Positions 61,675 through 64,000 of a stretch of 64,000 nucleotides of DNA are shown piece by piece. The notes under the pieces were generated by a model. That model did not search any database. It was not told where the DNA came from and saw only the letters and a list, made by a program, of their open reading frames with translations. The position numbers and the translations under genes were made by a program. Source of the DNA: UBA4416 sp040387555 (GTDB taxonomy: Bacteria; Bacteroidota; Bacteroidia; B-17B0; Aurantibacillaceae); assembly GCA_040387555.1 (NCBI GenBank), contig JAZKDO010000006.1, forward strand, positions 62,001-126,000, read 5' to 3'. The stretch's first letter is position 1. Each line of letters starts with the position of its first letter.

Positions 61675-61709
61675 TAAAAAGCCTCACTAAAAATTAGTGA
61701 GGCTTTTTG
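61675..61709. terminator. Bidirectional terminator between DUF3078 and porX
   Basis: AAAAAGCCTCACTAA and its exact complement form a 15-bp stem with a 3-base loop and A/T runs on both sides. Confidence 0.93.
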
Positions 61710-61732
61710 TTGAAATTTAAATAGGATAATAC

Positions 61733-63289
61733 TTATTTAGCAGTTAAAGTTATGTAAGGGATGATCATTTCCTCCAAACTCACTCCTCCATGCTGAAAAG
61801 TGTTTTTATAATATTGTACGTAGTGATTAAAGTTATTAGGATAAGCAAAAAACTTATCTTCCCTCGCAAAAATATAACGGGTACTTACATTCTGTTTTGG
61901 TAAAAAAGCATCTGCCGGATTTTTAATCTCAAATACTTCTTTCGCATTATAATCCAATGCCCTACCCTGTTTGTATCGGAGGTTTGTATTCACAGTTTTA
62001 TCTCCAACAACTTTTGTAGGCTCTTTCACATGAACTGTACCATGGTCTGTTGTTATAACCATTTTAGCCCCTTTGGATGCAATGAATTTAATCATCTCCA
62101 ACAACGGTGAATGTTCAAACCATGAAACAGTTAGACTTCGATAGGCCGGCTCATCATCCGCCAATTCACGGATCATTTCTAACTCTGTACGGGCGTGACT
62201 CAGCATATCAACAAAATTATATACGATTACATTTAACTTATTGTTCATTAAGTTACTCATGTTCTCTGATAATTTTTTTCCGGCAGCGAAATTGGTGATC
62301 TTATTATAACTCGTTTTAATGTCTTTGCCTAAACGCTTGATCTGTGCATTTAAAAAATCTTCCTCATGCATATTCTTTCCACCCTCATCCTCATCATTCT
62401 TCCACCAATCCGGATGACGTTTTTCCATCTCGCTAGGCAATAAACCTGAGAATATAGCATTACGTGCATACTGGGTAGCAGAAGGTAAAATACTGAAAAA
62501 CAATTCTTCGTTATCTACTTTAAAATAATCCTGAATAATTGGTTGAATCATTTTCCATTGATCATAACGCAGGTTATCGATAACTAATAAAAATGTACAG
62601 GCGTTATTATCAAAGTGACTAAAAAACTTATTTTTTAATAAAGTATGGCTCATTGTTGGTGCATTGGTATTGGAACCATTTAACCAACTAACATAATTTT
62701 TTTCAATGAATTTAAAGAATTGGTGATTTGCATCTGCTTTTTGCATTTTTAGAACTTCCAACATACCCTTATCCTGGTTTTTGTCTATTTCCAGTTCCCA
62801 GTAAACTATTTTCTTAAATACTTCCTGCCATTCCTGCCAGGTAAGATTATCCGATAAGGTCATTCCTATTTCTCTGAATTCCTTTCGATACTCGGTATTT
62901 GTTTTCTCAGAAACCAATCGTTTATTATCCAATGCTTTTTTCAATGATAATAGAATCTGGTTAGGATTTACCGGCTTAATCAGGTAATCCGCAATCTTGC
63001 TACCAATTGCATCTTCCATGATATATTCTTCCTCACTTTTGGTAATCATGATCACAGGAAGATCCGATTTAAGTTGTTTGATTTTACTTAAGGCTTCCAA
63101 TCCTGAAATACCAGGCATGTTTTCATCAAGTAATACAGCTGACAAATCGTTGTTTTCTTTAACAATATCAATGGCCTCATCACCACTTAGTGCGGTAATA
63201 ATTTCATAACCCTTGCTGTTTAAAAATAAAATGTGTGGTTTTAGCAGATCAATTTCATCGTCTGCCCATAGAATATTTATTTTGTCCAT
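61733..63289 (-). CDS. porX: PorX: response regulator with PglZ phosphatase-like domain
   Basis: 518 residues. Receiver 1-120 (Asp10-Asp11, acceptor Asp55 in LLDENMPGISG, Lys105 in YLIKPV), a helical linker (125-215) and a PglZ domain of the alkaline phosphatase superfamily (220-510) with metal-binding Asp238 (LLVIDNLRYDQW), Thr272 (PSATQYARN) and Asp415-His416 (VITTDHGTVHV). PorX with the kinase PorY controls T9SS genes and is reported to hydrolyse nucleotides. PorY is not in the window. It is a single gene with a shared terminator. Confidence 0.95.
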   Translation of the reverse strand: MDKINILWADDEIDLLKPHILFLNSKGYEIITALSGDEAIDIVKENNDLSAVLLDENMPGISGLEALSKIKQLKSDLPVIMITKSEEEYIMEDAIGSKIADYLIKPVNPNQILLSLKKALDNKRLVSEKTNTEYRKEFREIGMTLSDNLTWQEWQEVFKKIVYWELEIDKNQDKGMLEVLKMQKADANHQFFKFIEKNYVSWLNGSNTNAPTMSHTLLKNKFFSHFDNNACTFLLVIDNLRYDQWKMIQPIIQDYFKVDNEELFFSILPSATQYARNAIFSGLLPSEMEKRHPDWWKNDEDEGGKNMHEEDFLNAQIKRLGKDIKTSYNKITNFAAGKKLSENMSNLMNNKLNVIVYNFVDMLSHARTELEMIRELADDEPAYRSLTVSWFEHSPLLEMIKFIASKGAKMVITTDHGTVHVKEPTKVVGDKTVNTNLRYKQGRALDYNAKEVFEIKNPADAFLPKQNVSTRYIFAREDKFFAYPNNFNHYVQYYKNTFQHGGVSLEEMIIPYITLTAK

Positions 63290-63339
63290 AAAATCAGTTT
63301 AATTAGATACGTTCAGATCCGGTTTTTATTGTGGCAATA

Positions 63340-64000
63340 TTAACAATTTATTGCAGCAAAAGCATTACATACAAACAAGCCGGCAGTTTCAGTTCTTAAC
63401 CGGCTTTCGCCCAAAGTAACCGGAAGATACCCGACTGATAGTGCAAGAGCTATTTCATCCTTGCTAAAATCACCTTCCGGCCCAATTAACATAGTGAACC
63501 TTTTTTCAGTACTAATGTGCTGTTTGAGCGATTGTTTGTTTTCTTTTTCGCAATGCGCTATCAGTTTAATATCAGATGTATCTAGCTTTATAAATTCTTT
63601 AAATGTAATTAATGAATTTATTTTTGGAATATAAGCCTGCTGACTTTGTTTCACAGCAGCTTCGGCCACTTTTTTTAAACGATCGTCTTTAATTACCGCT
63701 CGTTCCGAATTATTGCATTTAGTAAAAGAGATCTCATCAATACCAATTTCTACAGCTTTTTCCACAAACCATTCAATACGTTCAATGTTTTTAGTTGGTG
63801 CAATGGCAATATGCAACGTGTAATTTCGAGTTGGCTTTACCACTTCTTTTTCAATAAGTGAAACAGCACATTGTTTGGCATGAGCCGCTTCAATCTTTCC
63901 AATCGCAATGGTTCCTTTCCCATCTATTACCCTGATCGTATCCCCTACTTTATGTCGCAATACTTTAACACAATGCAAAGATTCATCTTCATTTAAAATG
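63340..64000 (-). CDS. rsmE: 16S rRNA (uracil-1498 N3)-methyltransferase, N-terminus outside the window
   Basis: The frame runs through the right edge without a start; visible residues begin ILNEDESLHCVKVLRHK. RsmE methylates U1498 in 16S rRNA. Motifs: HCVKVLRHKVGDTIRVIDG, KPTRNYTLHIAIAPTKN, ERIEWFVEKAVEIGIDEI, LIGPEGDFSKDEI and LGESRLRTETAGLFVCNAF, which form the deep trefoil knot that binds SAM. About 220 residues are visible, the full family length being about 240. Confidence 0.95.
   Translation of the reverse strand, partial: ILNEDESLHCVKVLRHKVGDTIRVIDGKGTIAIGKIEAAHAKQCAVSLIEKEVVKPTRNYTLHIAIAPTKNIERIEWFVEKAVEIGIDEISFTKCNNSERAVIKDDRLKKVAEAAVKQSQQAYIPKINSLITFKEFIKLDTSDIKLIAHCEKENKQSLKQHISTEKRFTMLIGPEGDFSKDEIALALSVGYLPVTLGESRLRTETAGLFVCNAFAAINC

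Overview
The window is a stretch of chromosome from a low-GC member of the Bacteroidota. The signs are: several C-terminal type IX secretion (T9SS) sorting domains (genes ending at 19436, 31230, 41216 and 47883), the T9SS regulator PorX, a Bacteroidota-type RpoZ next to bamD and coaBC, a DUF4835 protein, LytTR and SpoIIE families of the Bacteroidota kind, and promoters of the TTTG-N18-TAnnTTTG type instead of TTGACA/TATAAT. I cannot name the order or genus. I see no IS element, prophage, integrase or CRISPR array. There is one tRNA gene (Glu, TTC) and no rRNA.

Region 1 (1-17600) is a signalling block. A two-gene operon encodes a 2165-residue soluble hybrid kinase with eleven exact-length 92-residue HAMP-type repeats and a second hybrid kinase ending in an HPt domain. 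Around it lie two paralogous LytTR regulators on either side of a sugar nucleotidyltransferase, a strongly folded probable small RNA (about 12660-12766), a YtxH protein, a PorE-like OmpA/PD40 protein with a coupled 50-residue ORF, an outer-membrane barrel protein and a lone receiver-domain protein. Two AT-rich spacers follow.

Region 2 (18000-37450) starts with a T9SS propeller protein and a lipoprotein on the plus strand. The rest is nearly all minus strand: tRNA-Glu, an acyltransferase, a guaA / LysM-PBP / hemF / DUF502 run with overlapping genes, an orphan LuxR-type regulator, RNase Z, a pyrR-dinB-pyrB operon, purA, a PhnP-like hydrolase, a rhomboid protease, an ABM protein and a SAM-hydrolysing DUF62 protein.

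Region 3 (37550-50830) is mostly plus strand: phoH, a MazG-like gene, a VWA protein, a T9SS cargo protein, a three-gene UDP-sugar cluster (acetyltransferase, 3-dehydrogenase, 6-dehydrogenase) for a 2,3-diamino uronic acid that lacks the aminotransferase, queE, a 2-hydroxyacid dehydrogenase, a zinc-ribbon/T9SS hybrid on the minus strand, a VanX-like dipeptidase, a membrane SpoIIE phosphatase and EF-P.

Region 4 (50830-64000) holds two tandem STAS/SpoIIAA-like proteins, a Pif1-like helicase with an HTH tail, a TerB-ABC transporter fusion, the bamD-rpoZ-coaBC-DUF4835-DUF3078 run, PorX and a partial rsmE.

The best leads for something undescribed are the poly-HAMP kinase operon with its pseudo-receiver, the folded RNA near 12.7 kb, the zinc-ribbon/T9SS hybrid protein, the SpoIIE plus tandem STAS-like neighbourhood, the TerB-ABC fusion, a terminator-like hairpin inside the rnz coding region, and a GC-rich dispersed repeat present twice. 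All functional calls come from reading the sequence; no database search was run.
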